Below are positions 17,441-25,681 of a stretch of 64,000 bases of DNA, piece after piece. Source of the DNA: Sulfurospirillum diekertiae (lineage in GTDB: Bacteria > Campylobacterota > Campylobacteria > Campylobacterales > Sulfurospirillaceae); assembly GCF_002309535.1 (NCBI RefSeq), contig NZ_CP023275.1:2728001-2792000 (forward strand). Reading direction: 5' to 3'. The notes beneath the pieces are model-generated. The model searched no databases and was not told the DNA's origin. It saw nothing but the letters and a program-made list of their open reading frames with translations. The number at the start of each line of letters is the position of its first letter. The first letter of the stretch is position 1. The translations under genes were made by a program, and so were the position numbers.

Positions 17441-18058
17441 ATGCTGAGTTTGAACGAGTTTGAATTTGCTAAAGCCTTAAGTAGCGAAGAATTTGAATAC
17501 CTTATGCACCATGCAAAACGCGTTTCAATTCCTAAAAATACCATACTTTTTTACCAAGAAGATATTTGCAAAGATATTTTGCTTTTAGGCAAAGGCGAGA
17601 TAGAACTTTATATGTATGGCGAAAACGATAAAAAAATCCCTTTGTATGCGCTCAAAGAGGGAGAACAATGCGTCATTAACACTTCAAGCACAATCTCTCA
17701 AACACCCGCCATTGGTACTGCACAAAGCTTGAGCGATGTTGAGGGGTGGATGGTCAGCGAAGAGGTCGTTAAGCATCTAATGCACCAATCCCCCACATAC
17801 CTCAACTATGTTTTTTCACTCTTTACGATCAAACTTGATGCCCTAGCTACACTCATTCAAGACATCAAATTTAAAAAACTCGATAGCCGCATTCTAGAAT
17901 GGCTCAGAACACATCATTCAAACCTTGTACAAGCAACGCATGAAGAAATTGCGGAGGCATTAGGAACATCGCGCGTTGTGGTGAGTCGCGTACTCAAAGA
18001 CCTCGAAAAACAAAATATCATTCGTCTCCATCGTAAAGAAATAGAAATTTTGTCATAG
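17441..18058 (+). CDS. Crp/Fnr-family transcriptional regulator
   Basis: A 205-residue regulator with an N-terminal cyclic-nucleotide-binding-type beta-roll (about 15-125) and a C-terminal winged helix whose recognition region is THEEIAEALGTSRVVVSRVLKDLE (about 165-188, given as segments EEIAEALGTSR and VVVSRVL). The N-terminus has none of the clustered cysteines of FNR, so it is not a [4Fe-4S] oxygen sensor of that type. In this phylum relatives include NssR, which activates nitrosative-stress genes through TTAAC-N4-GTTAA sites. A closely similar palindrome lies directly downstream, ahead of the next gene, which is its likely target. Confidence 0.9.
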   Translation: MLSLNEFEFAKALSSEEFEYLMHHAKRVSIPKNTILFYQEDICKDILLLGKGEIELYMYGENDKKIPLYALKEGEQCVINTSSTISQTPAIGTAQSLSDVEGWMVSEEVVKHLMHQSPTYLNYVFSLFTIKLDALATLIQDIKFKKLDSRILEWLRTHHSNLVQATHEEIAEALGTSRVVVSRVLKDLEKQNIIRLHRKEIEILS

Positions 18059-18062
18059 ATTT

Positions 18063-18076
18063 GTAACGTATGTTAC
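18063..18076 (+). promoter_or_regulatory. palindromic Crp/Fnr-type operator, centred near -42
   Basis: GTAAC-GTAT-GTTAC is a perfect inverted repeat four bases after the regulator's stop codon. It matches the NssR-style half-site spacing. A TATAAT at 18100-18105 puts transcription start near 18112, so the operator centre (18069.5) falls about 42 bases upstream, the classic position for a class II Crp/Fnr activator. The -10 is seen in the sequence; the binding protein is inferred. Confidence 0.65.
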
Positions 18077-18132
18077 TGACAAATAAAGCTTTTTTGTTTT
18101 ATAATAACCAAAATCAAAATAAAGGATTCAAA

Positions 18133-18360
18133 ATGAAATGCAATGTAGGAAAAACAGACAAGATGATTCGCGCGATTGCAGGTATTGCTGTCATTATCGT
18201 AGGAGTGATCTACAACAGTTGGTTTGGATTGATTGGTGTCGTTTTATTAGGAACAGCCCTTATTCGCTTTTGTCCAGCGTACCTCCCATTTTCGATCGAT
18301 ACCTCCAAAGGTGATGAAGGTGGCTCTTGCGGTGGTGGCGGTTGTGGTTGCGGCAAATAA
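18133..18360 (+). CDS. small membrane protein, DUF2892/YgaP-TM-like, Cys-Gly-rich tail
   Basis: A 75-residue protein beginning MKCNVGKTDKMIRAIAGI, which is the pattern of the DUF2892 inner-membrane family, with two hydrophobic segments (about 12-30 and 33-52) and a tail GGSCGGGGCGCGK that could bind a metal or be oxidised to disulfides. DUF2892 segments are often fused or linked to rhodaneses and to sulfur or nitrosative stress. Start chosen at ATG 18133 with AAGGA upstream; the frame is open further upstream but would run through the promoter. Likely activated by the adjacent Crp/Fnr regulator. Confidence 0.8.
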   Translation: MKCNVGKTDKMIRAIAGIAVIIVGVIYNSWFGLIGVVLLGTALIRFCPAYLPFSIDTSKGDEGGSCGGGGCGCGK

Positions 18361-18422
18361 CCATTTTTTAATACTGCATGTAAAACAAAAATAGCTTATA
18401 AAATTACAAGCTATTCATTTCC

Positions 18423-18450
18423 AAGAGTTGTCCTTTGCGGCAACTCTTTT
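18423..18450 (+). terminator. Rho-independent terminator
   Basis: Stem AAGAGTTG / CAACTCTT with a ten-base loop and trailing T run, 60 bases after the DUF2892 gene. A second, AT-rich stem AATAGCTT/AAGCTATT precedes it at about 18390-18415. Confidence 0.8.
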
Positions 18451-18481
18451 CTCTCTCTTTTTTTCTTAAACCTTTTTTTGC

Positions 18482-18487
18482 TAAAAT
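18482..18487 (+). promoter_or_regulatory. -10 box of leuC
   Basis: TAAAAT 34 bases upstream of the leuC ATG, with a TTACATGTAA palindrome (18497-18506) between -10 and start codon. Confidence 0.35.
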
Positions 18488-18520
18488 ACCCCTATTTTAC
18501 ATGTAAACAAAAGGCATACC

Positions 18521-19786
18521 ATGGGACAAACCATCACTGAAAAGATTTTTAGCGACCACGTGGGTCACGCTGTCAAAGCAGGCGAAATTATTAAAAGTAA
18601 GATTGATATGGTTATCGGTAACGATATTACCACACCTATCTCAATCAGAGCGTTTGAAGAAAGTGGTGCGACCAAACTTGCCAATCCCGATGGTTTTAGT
18701 ATCGTCATGGATCACTACATCCCCGCCAAAGATATCGCCAGTGCCAATCAAGCCAAAATCAGCCGCGAATTTGCGTACAAACATGACCTCAAACACTATT
18801 TTGATGAAAAAGATATGGGTATTGAACATGCACTTTTACCTGAAAAAGGGCTTGTCGTTCCAGGCGATGTCATCATCGGTGCAGATTCACACACCTGTAC
18901 ACACGGCGCACTTGGCGCTTTTGCAACGGGTATGGGCTCAACTGACCTTGCGTTTGCGATGATTACCGGTGAGAACTGGTTTAAAGTACCCGAGTCCATC
19001 AAAGTGGTTTTTAGTGGCAAACCCAAACCCTATGTCTACGGGAAAGACCTCATCCTTGAAGTGATCCGCATTTTAGGGGTGGATGGCGCATTGTACCGCA
19101 CACTTGAATTTACAGGCGACACGATTGGTTATTTGAGCATGGATGATCGTTTTTCATTGTGCAATATGGCAATTGAAGCGGGTGCGAAAAGCGGTATTGT
19201 TGCCGTTGATGAGACAACCAAAGCATTTTTAAAAGATAAAAATCTTGCACGTGAACCAAAATTCTTCTACTCCGATGCGGATGCTGAATATATCCAAGTT
19301 CTTAATATCGACGTAGCGAACCTTGACCCTGTTATCGCGTATCCATTTTTACCTTCAAACGGTAAATCCATCAATGAAGCCGTCAAAGATGATCTAAGCA
19401 TTGATCAAGTCTTTATCGGCAGTTGTACTAACGGTCGTTTGGAAGATTTACGCATTGCGGCAAAGATTCTTAAAGGTCACAAAGTAGCACGTAAAACACG
19501 TCTTATCATTACACCCGCAACACAGAAGATCTCCTTACAAGCACAAAAAGAGGGGCTTGTTGATATCTTTGTTGAAGCAGGGGCGGTCTTTAGCAACCCA
19601 ACCTGTGGCGCATGTTTGGGTGGATACATGGGCATTTTGGGCGAAGGGGAACGTTGTGTCTCTACGACCAACCGTAACTTCGTAGGACGTATGGGCGCTC
19701 GTACCAGTGAGATTTATCTTGCTAACTCCGCCGTAGCAGCTGCCAGTGCGATTATGGGCAAAATCACCGATCCAAGAACACTTTAA
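18521..19786 (+). CDS. leuC: 3-isopropylmalate dehydratase large subunit
   Basis: With LeuD, isomerises 2- to 3-isopropylmalate in leucine synthesis. The 421-residue aconitase-family protein has GADSHTCTHGALGAFATGMG (split: GADSHTCTHGA, FATGMGSTD), the cluster ligands in GSCTNGR and NPTCGACLGG, and FVGRMG near the C-terminus. Length fits the ~420-residue LeuC/homoaconitase type. leuD is not adjacent; instead mobA follows with a TAATG overlap, an unusual partner. Homoaconitase specificity cannot be excluded by sequence alone. Confidence 0.9.
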   Translation: MGQTITEKIFSDHVGHAVKAGEIIKSKIDMVIGNDITTPISIRAFEESGATKLANPDGFSIVMDHYIPAKDIASANQAKISREFAYKHDLKHYFDEKDMGIEHALLPEKGLVVPGDVIIGADSHTCTHGALGAFATGMGSTDLAFAMITGENWFKVPESIKVVFSGKPKPYVYGKDLILEVIRILGVDGALYRTLEFTGDTIGYLSMDDRFSLCNMAIEAGAKSGIVAVDETTKAFLKDKNLAREPKFFYSDADAEYIQVLNIDVANLDPVIAYPFLPSNGKSINEAVKDDLSIDQVFIGSCTNGRLEDLRIAAKILKGHKVARKTRLIITPATQKISLQAQKEGLVDIFVEAGAVFSNPTCGACLGGYMGILGEGERCVSTTNRNFVGRMGARTSEIYLANSAVAAASAIMGKITDPRTL

Positions 19787-20358
19787 TGCTTTTTATCCCA
19801 CTGCCTTTAGTCATTGTAGCTGGGGGGAAAAGTTCACGTATGGGAAGCGATAAAGCTTTGCTTCCCTTTGGCGATTTTAAAACACTGACCGAGTTCCAAC
19901 TTCACAGGCTCAAACCCTATTTCGCCAGTTTACATGTCAGCGCAAAAAACAGCGCAAAATTTGAGTTTGACGCCTCGTTTATTGAAGACATTGGCAATTA
20001 TAGTGAGCACTCTCCGCTCATTGCGTTGCTGTCTATTTTGGAGCACTTTAAAACACCAGTATGCATTCTGAGTGTTGATACCCCTTTTGTAACACCCGAA
20101 GTCTTTGAAAAACTTTATGAGCAACTAGATCATCATGATGCCGTTATTGCCACTTCGCCGTGTTCATCACACCAACTCTGTGCTATTTATGCGCCTTCCA
20201 TTATCGAAAAAATTCGCGAACTACTCTCGCATAATGAGCACAAAATACGCCTTGTATTGCAGCAAAGCAATACCCATTATGTCACTTTCGAAGACGATAC
20301 TTTGTTCTTAAATCTTAACTATCCCGAAGAATACAACAAAGCACAGGAGCTTTTATGA
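19786..20358 (+). CDS. mobA: molybdenum cofactor guanylyltransferase
   Basis: Links GMP to molybdopterin to form the MGD cofactor of DMSO-reductase-family enzymes such as the Psr proteins encoded later in the window. The N-terminal nucleotide-binding motif VAGGKSSRMGSDKALLPFG is diagnostic (about residues 11-29) and SVDTPFVTPE gives the metal-binding Asp region. 190 residues, normal length. Start codon overlaps the leuC stop; its own stop overlaps the next gene's ATG (ATGA). Confidence 0.93.
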   Translation: MLFIPLPLVIVAGGKSSRMGSDKALLPFGDFKTLTEFQLHRLKPYFASLHVSAKNSAKFEFDASFIEDIGNYSEHSPLIALLSILEHFKTPVCILSVDTPFVTPEVFEKLYEQLDHHDAVIATSPCSSHQLCAIYAPSIIEKIRELLSHNEHKIRLVLQQSNTHYVTFEDDTLFLNLNYPEEYNKAQELL

Positions 20359-21524
20359 TTGATGCCCTCACCAAAGTCTCTTCCCATAGCGCCTTTGAAG
20401 AAAAATTGCTTACATGTAAAAGCCCCAAACTCTTTTTGGTCGATATTAAGCAGTTTAAAAATATCAATCTTGCCTTTGGTGATGAAGGTGGTAATTTTGT
20501 CTTGTGTGCCTTTTCTTTAACACTGCAAAGCTTTGCAAAAGAGCATGAAATGGAGCTTTTTCGTATTCAAGATGATAAGTTTATATTGCTACTAGACACG
20601 CCCTTTGAACTCTCAAAAATGGAGTGCATTACGTTATCTCTTCGAGATACAATACAACGCCTAAGCTATGCTTACCAAAATCAAAATATTGATCTTGAGG
20701 TACATATGGGGATTAGTTTTGACCACTATGAGCCTTTGGAAAAAGCACGCAAAGCGCTTCTGGTTGCGAAGGCTGAAAATCAACCGTTTGTGACCTATTC
20801 TGAATTTGCCAATATGCTTATGAATGAAAACGAAGAAGCAATCGAATCCATGATAAAAGGTGCGATTGAGAGTGGACAAATAGTCCTTCATTTTCAAGCC
20901 ATCGTTGATCAAAATGAGCAACCCTCTTATTATGAAGCGCTTCTTCGCCTAGCCTATCATCAAACCGTACAATCGCCAAAACTCTTTTTAAAAATTGCAA
21001 AAGAGCGCAACCTCTATGATGCTCTCTTTAAAAGCATTGCCAACAAAGTAGCACAGCTTTGCGATCAAACGCATTTGCGTCTTGCACTAAACCTTTCTTC
21101 TGAAGACATTGTAAACCCTGAATATTTGAGCTTCTTAAAAACATGTTTTTCAGGTAAAAATAGTGTCTTAGAAATTCAATACGATCAAAAAACCTCTCTT
21201 GATGTTTTAAAAAATGCGATACGTGAACTCAAAGAGGTGGGGTTAAGCATTGCTTTGGACAATGTGGATAACGAAAAACTCATTAGTACATTTGAAACGG
21301 GAATGATTGATGTCGTCAAGGTATATGGTGAGCTGATACGGCATCTCTCTCTTGATGCTTCTGCTCAGTTTACATGTAAAACAATGGTCGCATTATGCAA
21401 AAGCAAAAATATCCAAATTGTCGCGACGCAGCTTAACGCTAAAGCCGTTTTAGAGGCTGCTCGAGAGCTTGATTTTGACCTCTTTCAAGGGTATATCTTC
21501 GAGCAACCTCACACACTAACGTAA
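20355..21524 (+). CDS. degenerate GGDEF-EAL protein
   Basis: A 389-residue soluble protein with a GGDEF-like domain (about 1-150) and an EAL-like domain (about 155-385). Both active sites look broken: the GGDEF position reads IQDDKF, and the EAL domain keeps EALLRL and ALNLSSED but has DNVDNE where catalytic enzymes have DDFGTG, and ATQLNA where AEGVET is expected. It is more likely a c-di-GMP receptor or a structural regulator than an enzyme. Translationally coupled to mobA (ATGA overlap). Two palindromes encode Thr-Cys-Lys. Confidence 0.82.
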   Translation: MIDALTKVSSHSAFEEKLLTCKSPKLFLVDIKQFKNINLAFGDEGGNFVLCAFSLTLQSFAKEHEMELFRIQDDKFILLLDTPFELSKMECITLSLRDTIQRLSYAYQNQNIDLEVHMGISFDHYEPLEKARKALLVAKAENQPFVTYSEFANMLMNENEEAIESMIKGAIESGQIVLHFQAIVDQNEQPSYYEALLRLAYHQTVQSPKLFLKIAKERNLYDALFKSIANKVAQLCDQTHLRLALNLSSEDIVNPEYLSFLKTCFSGKNSVLEIQYDQKTSLDVLKNAIRELKEVGLSIALDNVDNEKLISTFETGMIDVVKVYGELIRHLSLDASAQFTCKTMVALCKSKNIQIVATQLNAKAVLEAARELDFDLFQGYIFEQPHTLT

Positions 21525-21528
21525 ATAC

Positions 21529-22659
21529 TTATTTCTCTTGTGCATCAATTAAAGCGTCATCGATTTTAGCAAATTCGATGACTTGTAAACCTTTATGGTC
21601 TTTCATAAAGGTTTGGGCACTCTTGAACGTTTTAAAAGGAATAAACTCTTTACCCATAGGACCCATAACATCGCTTCCTACTACATAAAATGCTTTCTGT
21701 CCATCTATGGCTTCCCCCGTATAGTAATCACTCACTAATATCTTAAGCTCAGCATCTTTATGTTTCGTATAATTTCCCCATTTTGCAGGATCTTTATAGA
21801 ATTTCAACATATCTTTTACGCCATCAAACGCATGGCTGATTTGTTTACCATTTTCAACATAATTCATTCGCGCTGCCCATTTAGGGTATTTATAAGCAAA
21901 CATGCCACATACGGGGCATTTTTCATCTTTTTCCACATGGATGGTTGTTGTATGATCATGCGCTTCAAGGCGTACAACTTCCCATAAATACAGTGAAACA
22001 GCCTGTAACTCTTGTTCATTCACCGCTCCACAAAGCTGTGTTTTTTTCAAGCCAACTTTGAGTTCCGCAATGGTATTAAAATCATGCAAATGGATTTGAT
22101 CTTTTTGGCATTTTGCATTGTAAATCTTCTCACCCATTGGATATGCACCTTTTTGCTTTTTCTTAACAAATTCGTCCACATCATCGTTTAAAGAAGCTTT
22201 TGCTTTGGCAAACGCCGCATCAAAATTCATCACTTCGCCACCATTTTCAGTTGCAAATGCCTTTGCATCGGCCTCATGGGCAAAAGCAAGCTTACTGACC
22301 ATACTCATTGTTCCAGGAACTTTGGAGCCTACAACATAAAAAGCACTTTTGACATCGATCAGCTTTTCACTTTTGACATCGGTAACAACAATTTGCTTGA
22401 CTTGAGGCTCAATGGACTTCCAATCTGCAGCTAAACAGCGCATGGAACAGTATTGTTTTGCCGTACCATCTTTTAAGATAACGCTATGGGATGTTTTGTA
22501 GAACATTTTCAAGCTCATGCCACAAACGGGACAATACGCTTTTTCATCCCCTTTTTGTAATAACTCAGGCTCACCTATTGCCATCTTGTTGAACTCTTCT
22601 GCATGCAATCCCAATGCTATAATGACTGCGAAAAACAGTGCCCATATGCTCTTTTGCAT
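21529..22659 (-). CDS. exported protein with two NosL domains flanking a heme-less cytochrome-c-like segment
   Basis: 376 residues with an N-terminal signal peptide (about 1-20). A NosL-like domain spans about 35-150, with CPVCGM (Cys43, Cys46) and YCSMRC; a second starts at about 238 with CPVCGM again. NosL proteins bind Cu(I) for nitrous-oxide reductase. Between them, residues 168-232 read like a cytochrome c core (MGEKIYNAKC ... NEQELQAVSLYLW), but the CXXCH heme site is missing. The two NosL halves share the repeated AFYVVGSxVxGxM block. No nos genes are nearby, so a general metal-handling or redox role is possible. The gene converges with the GGDEF-EAL gene, four bases apart. Confidence 0.85.
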   Translation of the reverse strand: MQKSIWALFFAVIIALGLHAEEFNKMAIGEPELLQKGDEKAYCPVCGMSLKMFYKTSHSVILKDGTAKQYCSMRCLAADWKSIEPQVKQIVVTDVKSEKLIDVKSAFYVVGSKVPGTMSMVSKLAFAHEADAKAFATENGGEVMNFDAAFAKAKASLNDDVDEFVKKKQKGAYPMGEKIYNAKCQKDQIHLHDFNTIAELKVGLKKTQLCGAVNEQELQAVSLYLWEVVRLEAHDHTTTIHVEKDEKCPVCGMFAYKYPKWAARMNYVENGKQISHAFDGVKDMLKFYKDPAKWGNYTKHKDAELKILVSDYYTGEAIDGQKAFYVVGSDVMGPMGKEFIPFKTFKSAQTFMKDHKGLQVIEFAKIDDALIDAQEK

Positions 22660-22762
22660 ACCTTTCTCCTTTTAAATAATATTGTTGAGTTTATTCCCAA
22701 AGTATTAAATTAGTGTTAAATGTCACACTCAATACCATCATCTTTTTGACATACGAATGCGC

Positions 22763-22768
22763 TATAAT
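22763..22768 (+). promoter_or_regulatory. -10 box of the Dabb gene
   Basis: TATAAT 24 bases upstream of the ATG, followed by AAGGAG. Confidence 0.5.
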
Positions 22769-22791
22769 TATTCTAAAATTAAGGAGAAAAG

Positions 22792-23079
22792 ATGGTTAAA
22801 CATATTGTATTTTTCAAGCTACCCGATAATTCTGAAGCCAATAAACAAGCGGTAAAAGACCGCATCATGAGTATGCAAGGCAAGCTTGCTTTTGTCAAAC
22901 ATCTTGAAGTAGGTATCAATTTCTCACCCGAAGAGCGTGCGTTTGATATTGCCCTGATTAGCGATTTTGAAACGAAAGAAGACTTACAAACCTATGCAAC
23001 ACATCCTATTCATTTGGAAGTCATTCATTTCATCAAATCACTCAATGCTGTCTCTAAAGTGGTCGATTACGAGTACTAA
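22792..23079 (+). CDS. Dabb-family (stress-responsive A/B barrel) protein
   Basis: A 95-residue cytoplasmic protein with the Dabb pattern: MVKHIVFFKL at the N-terminus, a central VGINFSPEERAFDIALISDFETKEDLQTYATHPIH block (segments ALISDF and YATHPIH are diagnostic) and a C-terminal strand. These proteins form dimeric ferredoxin-like barrels; most have no known reaction. AAGGAG precedes the ATG. Its 3' end overlaps the convergent EamA gene by 26 bases. Confidence 0.88.
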   Translation: MVKHIVFFKLPDNSEANKQAVKDRIMSMQGKLAFVKHLEVGINFSPEERAFDIALISDFETKEDLQTYATHPIHLEVIHFIKSLNAVSKVVDYEY

Positions 23080-23971
23080 TTTTTTGCCACATTCCCTCAA
23101 AAAAAGAGAATGACGAGACAATGGAGCCAAGGACGATCAAAACACAGGCAATCCAAATTGCACTGTTTGGAGCTGATCGTCCAAAGAGAACAAGCATCAA
23201 CGTTGAAAGTAGCGGCGTTGCGTACGAGAGAGAGCCTATCAGCTTGATATCTCCTTGTTTCATCCCATAATCCCATACGAAAAAAGCAATACCAACCGGT
23301 CCAAGTCCCAATCCAATTGCCGCTAACAACTCTTGTGTATTGGGAATATAGGTCCTCTCAAACACGAGATGCGCCACAAGTGAGAGCAGTGCACTTGCGC
23401 CACAAAAACCGCCAACGGAAAGTGTAGGAATAGCGCCAAAATAGCGGGAGAGGACAGAGTAACTGCTCCAAATAAATGCACAAAAAAGTGCATACATGTA
23501 ACCTTGTGCATGTTGAGAGGAAAAAGCAATCTCTTTATCAAAACCTAAGAGCATAAAGGCTCCAAAGAAACCTAAAAATGCTCCCATAAAGTGAAACCAT
23601 CTCAATTTTTCACTGGGCAAGAAACTACTAAGAAGTACAATGAGTAAAGGCCAAAGATAATTAATCAGGTTAGCTTCCAAAGCGGGAGCGCTTTTGAGGG
23701 CTAAAAAATAGAAGAAGTGATAGCCAAAGAGACCGTAAATACCTAGTAACCAAACTTTCCATGGCAATTTAAGATGAACAATAATCCCTTTCCCCTCCTT
23801 AATCCATAAAAGAAGCCCCAGTGTAAAAGCAATACTAAATGCAATACACGTCAATTCAAAAGGAGGAATAGGGTTGGTAAACACTGTAAAAAGTGCTAAT
23901 GTTGCCCATAACAATATGGCAATCATCCCTGCAATGTTTCCTTTTTGTACACGATTCATTTTCATATCCAT
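23054..23971 (-). CDS. EamA/DMT-family transporter
   Basis: A 305-residue inner-membrane permease with ten predicted helices in two EamA repeats (about 12-140 and 152-290). The conserved WAxxY/N-LxPL features are visible as NLINYLWPLLIVLLS and ATPLLSTLMLVLFG. The family exports metabolites such as amino acids; the substrate is unknown. No clear ribosome site precedes the chosen ATG; ATGs at codons 3 and 5 are alternatives. Divergent from pldA. Confidence 0.85.
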   Translation of the reverse strand: MDMKMNRVQKGNIAGMIAILLWATLALFTVFTNPIPPFELTCIAFSIAFTLGLLLWIKEGKGIIVHLKLPWKVWLLGIYGLFGYHFFYFLALKSAPALEANLINYLWPLLIVLLSSFLPSEKLRWFHFMGAFLGFFGAFMLLGFDKEIAFSSQHAQGYMYALFCAFIWSSYSVLSRYFGAIPTLSVGGFCGASALLSLVAHLVFERTYIPNTQELLAAIGLGLGPVGIAFFVWDYGMKQGDIKLIGSLSYATPLLSTLMLVLFGRSAPNSAIWIACVLIVLGSIVSSFSFFEGMWQKISTRNRPL

Positions 23972-23982
23972 TATTATTGCGT

Positions 23983-23988
23983 TATAAT
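23983..23988 (+). promoter_or_regulatory. -10 box of pldA
   Basis: TATAAT followed by AAAGG and the GTG start at 24011, in the 39-base divergent gap. Confidence 0.5.
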
Positions 23989-24010
23989 TTCATCTTTTGA
24001 AAGGTAAAGA

Positions 24011-25057
24011 GTGAAAAAAATACTTCTCTGTGCTATTGTAGCACAAATTCCTTGGGCACTTTTGGCGAGCGACACCAGTGTTCTGGAGGAAAAGGCAACG
24101 CATGGTGATGCACACGCTGCTTATGAATTGGCTAAATACTATGAAGCTCAGCACGAATCTGATCGTTCATTGTTGTGGTATAAACAAGCTGCTATTTTAA
24201 GTTTGGAAACAAAAACAACACAAAATAAAGCACTTGAAAGTGGTTTAACAGAACAACTTCAAAAAATTGAGCGTAAAGAAACCGTGTATAGCTCATTTTT
24301 AACGCCATACAAAGACGATGAAGAGACCAAAAATTCAGTGCAACAAATGGTAACGCAAAGCTTCGATATTGCTCCGTATAAGATGAATTATCTTTTACCA
24401 ATTACGTACGATGCTGTTAGCCATGACAATAGGGATCATCAAGAAACAAAGTTCCAAGTGAGTTTCCAAAAGGGATTATCGGATAACCTTTTAGGCCTAC
24501 ATGAAAGTTTTGTTGTTGCGTATACCCAAACATCATGGTGGCAAACAGCCGCAGAATCAGCTCCATTTCGTGAAACAAACTACCAACCTGAGCTCTTCAT
24601 GATTATGCCTCACTTTGATCAAGACAGCTTTATTAAAGCGTATCAATTTGGTATTTTGCATGAATCCAATGGTCAAGGCGGTGAAAAATCACGCTCTTGG
24701 AACCGCTTGTATGCTAAAACATTTTTGCAAGCGGGTGGGCTTGTCATTGCTCCACGTATTTGGTATCGTATTCCAGAGAACAGTGCAACAGATGATAACC
24801 CAAATATAGAGGACTATCTAGGTTATGCTGATCTCGAACTGACGTACCCATGGAAAGCACAAACCTTTAAATTACTTATAAGAAACAATCTACGTTCAGA
24901 AAACAATAAAGGTGCTGTACAAGGGGATTGGACATTCCCACTTTGGGAAAAAGATTTATTTGGATATGTGCAACTGTATAGTGGTTACGCGGAGAGTCTT
25001 ATCGACTATGATAAACGAAGTAATCGTATTGGTCTAGGTTTTGCCCTTTCTCGATAA
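24011..25057 (+). CDS. pldA: outer-membrane phospholipase A with Sel1-like N-terminal segment
   Basis: A calcium-dependent outer-membrane phospholipase A1 (OMPLA). The catalytic segment HESNGQGGEKSRSWNRLYA contains the His and Ser of the family, and the barrel strands run from about residue 115 to the C-terminal aromatic end (FALSR). The 348 residues start with a signal peptide (about 1-20), then a Sel1/TPR-like repeat (residues about 28-62, AxxYELAKYYEA...LLWYKQAA), which the Escherichia coli enzyme lacks. Start is GTG with AAAGG upstream. Confidence 0.88.
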   Translation: MKKILLCAIVAQIPWALLASDTSVLEEKATHGDAHAAYELAKYYEAQHESDRSLLWYKQAAILSLETKTTQNKALESGLTEQLQKIERKETVYSSFLTPYKDDEETKNSVQQMVTQSFDIAPYKMNYLLPITYDAVSHDNRDHQETKFQVSFQKGLSDNLLGLHESFVVAYTQTSWWQTAAESAPFRETNYQPELFMIMPHFDQDSFIKAYQFGILHESNGQGGEKSRSWNRLYAKTFLQAGGLVIAPRIWYRIPENSATDDNPNIEDYLGYADLELTYPWKAQTFKLLIRNNLRSENNKGAVQGDWTFPLWEKDLFGYVQLYSGYAESLIDYDKRSNRIGLGFALSR

Positions 25058-25067
25058 CTAAACGTAA

Positions 25068-25100
25068 AAGAAACTCCACCAAAACGATGTGGGGTTTCTT
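25068..25100. terminator. bidirectional terminator between pldA and the RRM gene
   Basis: Stem AAGAAACTCCAC / GTGGGGTTTCTT with a nine-base loop and T/A runs on both sides, serving two convergent genes. A TTACATGTAA palindrome starts at its right edge (25100). Confidence 0.8.
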
Positions 25101-25112
25101 TACATGTAAGCG

Positions 25113-25391
25113 TTAGTTAAAATCTCTAGGAGATCTTCTTGGACGCTCTTCTCTAGGTCTAGCTTCATTAACTTTTAAAGTTCTTCCGCCGATCTCTTTT
25201 TCATTTGTTGCTTCGATAGCAGCTTTTGCTTCTGAATCATTTGGCATTTCAACAAAACCGAAACCTTTTGATCGTCCAGTCTCTCTATCACTGATGATTC
25301 TTGCACTTGATACTTCACCATACGCTGAAAACATCTCTTGAAGTTGTTCTCCCGTCATCTCATACTTTACATTGCCCACGTAAATATTCAT
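25113..25391 (-). CDS. RRM-domain RNA-binding protein
   Basis: A 92-residue protein that is one RNA recognition motif: RNP2 IYVGNV (residues 3-8) and RNP1 SKGFGFVEM (about 41-49), with a basic Arg/Pro-rich tail (PREERPRRSPRDFN). Such small RRM proteins are common in Cyanobacteria and Campylobacterota and bind RNA, sometimes under cold or stress. The ribosome site GAGGAG lies upstream of the ATG. No partner gene is evident. Confidence 0.93.
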   Translation of the reverse strand: MNIYVGNVKYEMTGEQLQEMFSAYGEVSSARIISDRETGRSKGFGFVEMPNDSEAKAAIEATNEKEIGGRTLKVNEARPREERPRRSPRDFN

Positions 25392-25436
25392 TTACCGTAC
25401 TCCTCATTTTTGGATCATTCACGTTACCTTGTGCCC

Positions 25437-25450
25437 GTAACTTTCGTTAA
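25437..25450. promoter_or_regulatory. possible Crp/Fnr-type operator upstream of the RRM gene
   Basis: GTAAC-TTTC-GTTAA has the same arms and four-base spacing as the operator at 18063-18076. It lies 46 bases upstream of the RRM gene's start on the minus strand. No convincing -10 is found at the expected distance, so this is a weak call. Confidence 0.3.
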
Positions 25451-25589
25451 CCTTAAGATAACACTGAACGACTTTGCAAAATCATTGTAGCATAAAATCA
25501 AGATTTCTAAGCAGAGAGGCGATTGTTTTTACGAACAATGAGAAGAAATGACACACTCTTATCACACACTCTCTTAAGAGAAATGGTGT

Positions 25590-25595
25590 TATAAT
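25590..25595 (+). promoter_or_regulatory. -10 box of moaC
   Basis: TATAAT 87 bases upstream of the moaC ATG; the intervening leader contains no obvious hairpin. The rest of the 290-base gap (25392-25681) shows only this and the possible operator at 25437. Confidence 0.4.
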
Positions 25596-25681
25596 AGATC
25601 AAACTTCTTGCGAATGCGAGAAATTTAAATGCACGTTTTCAAGAGTTTTTACAAAGCTCAATCAAAAATAAAGAGGGGCGG

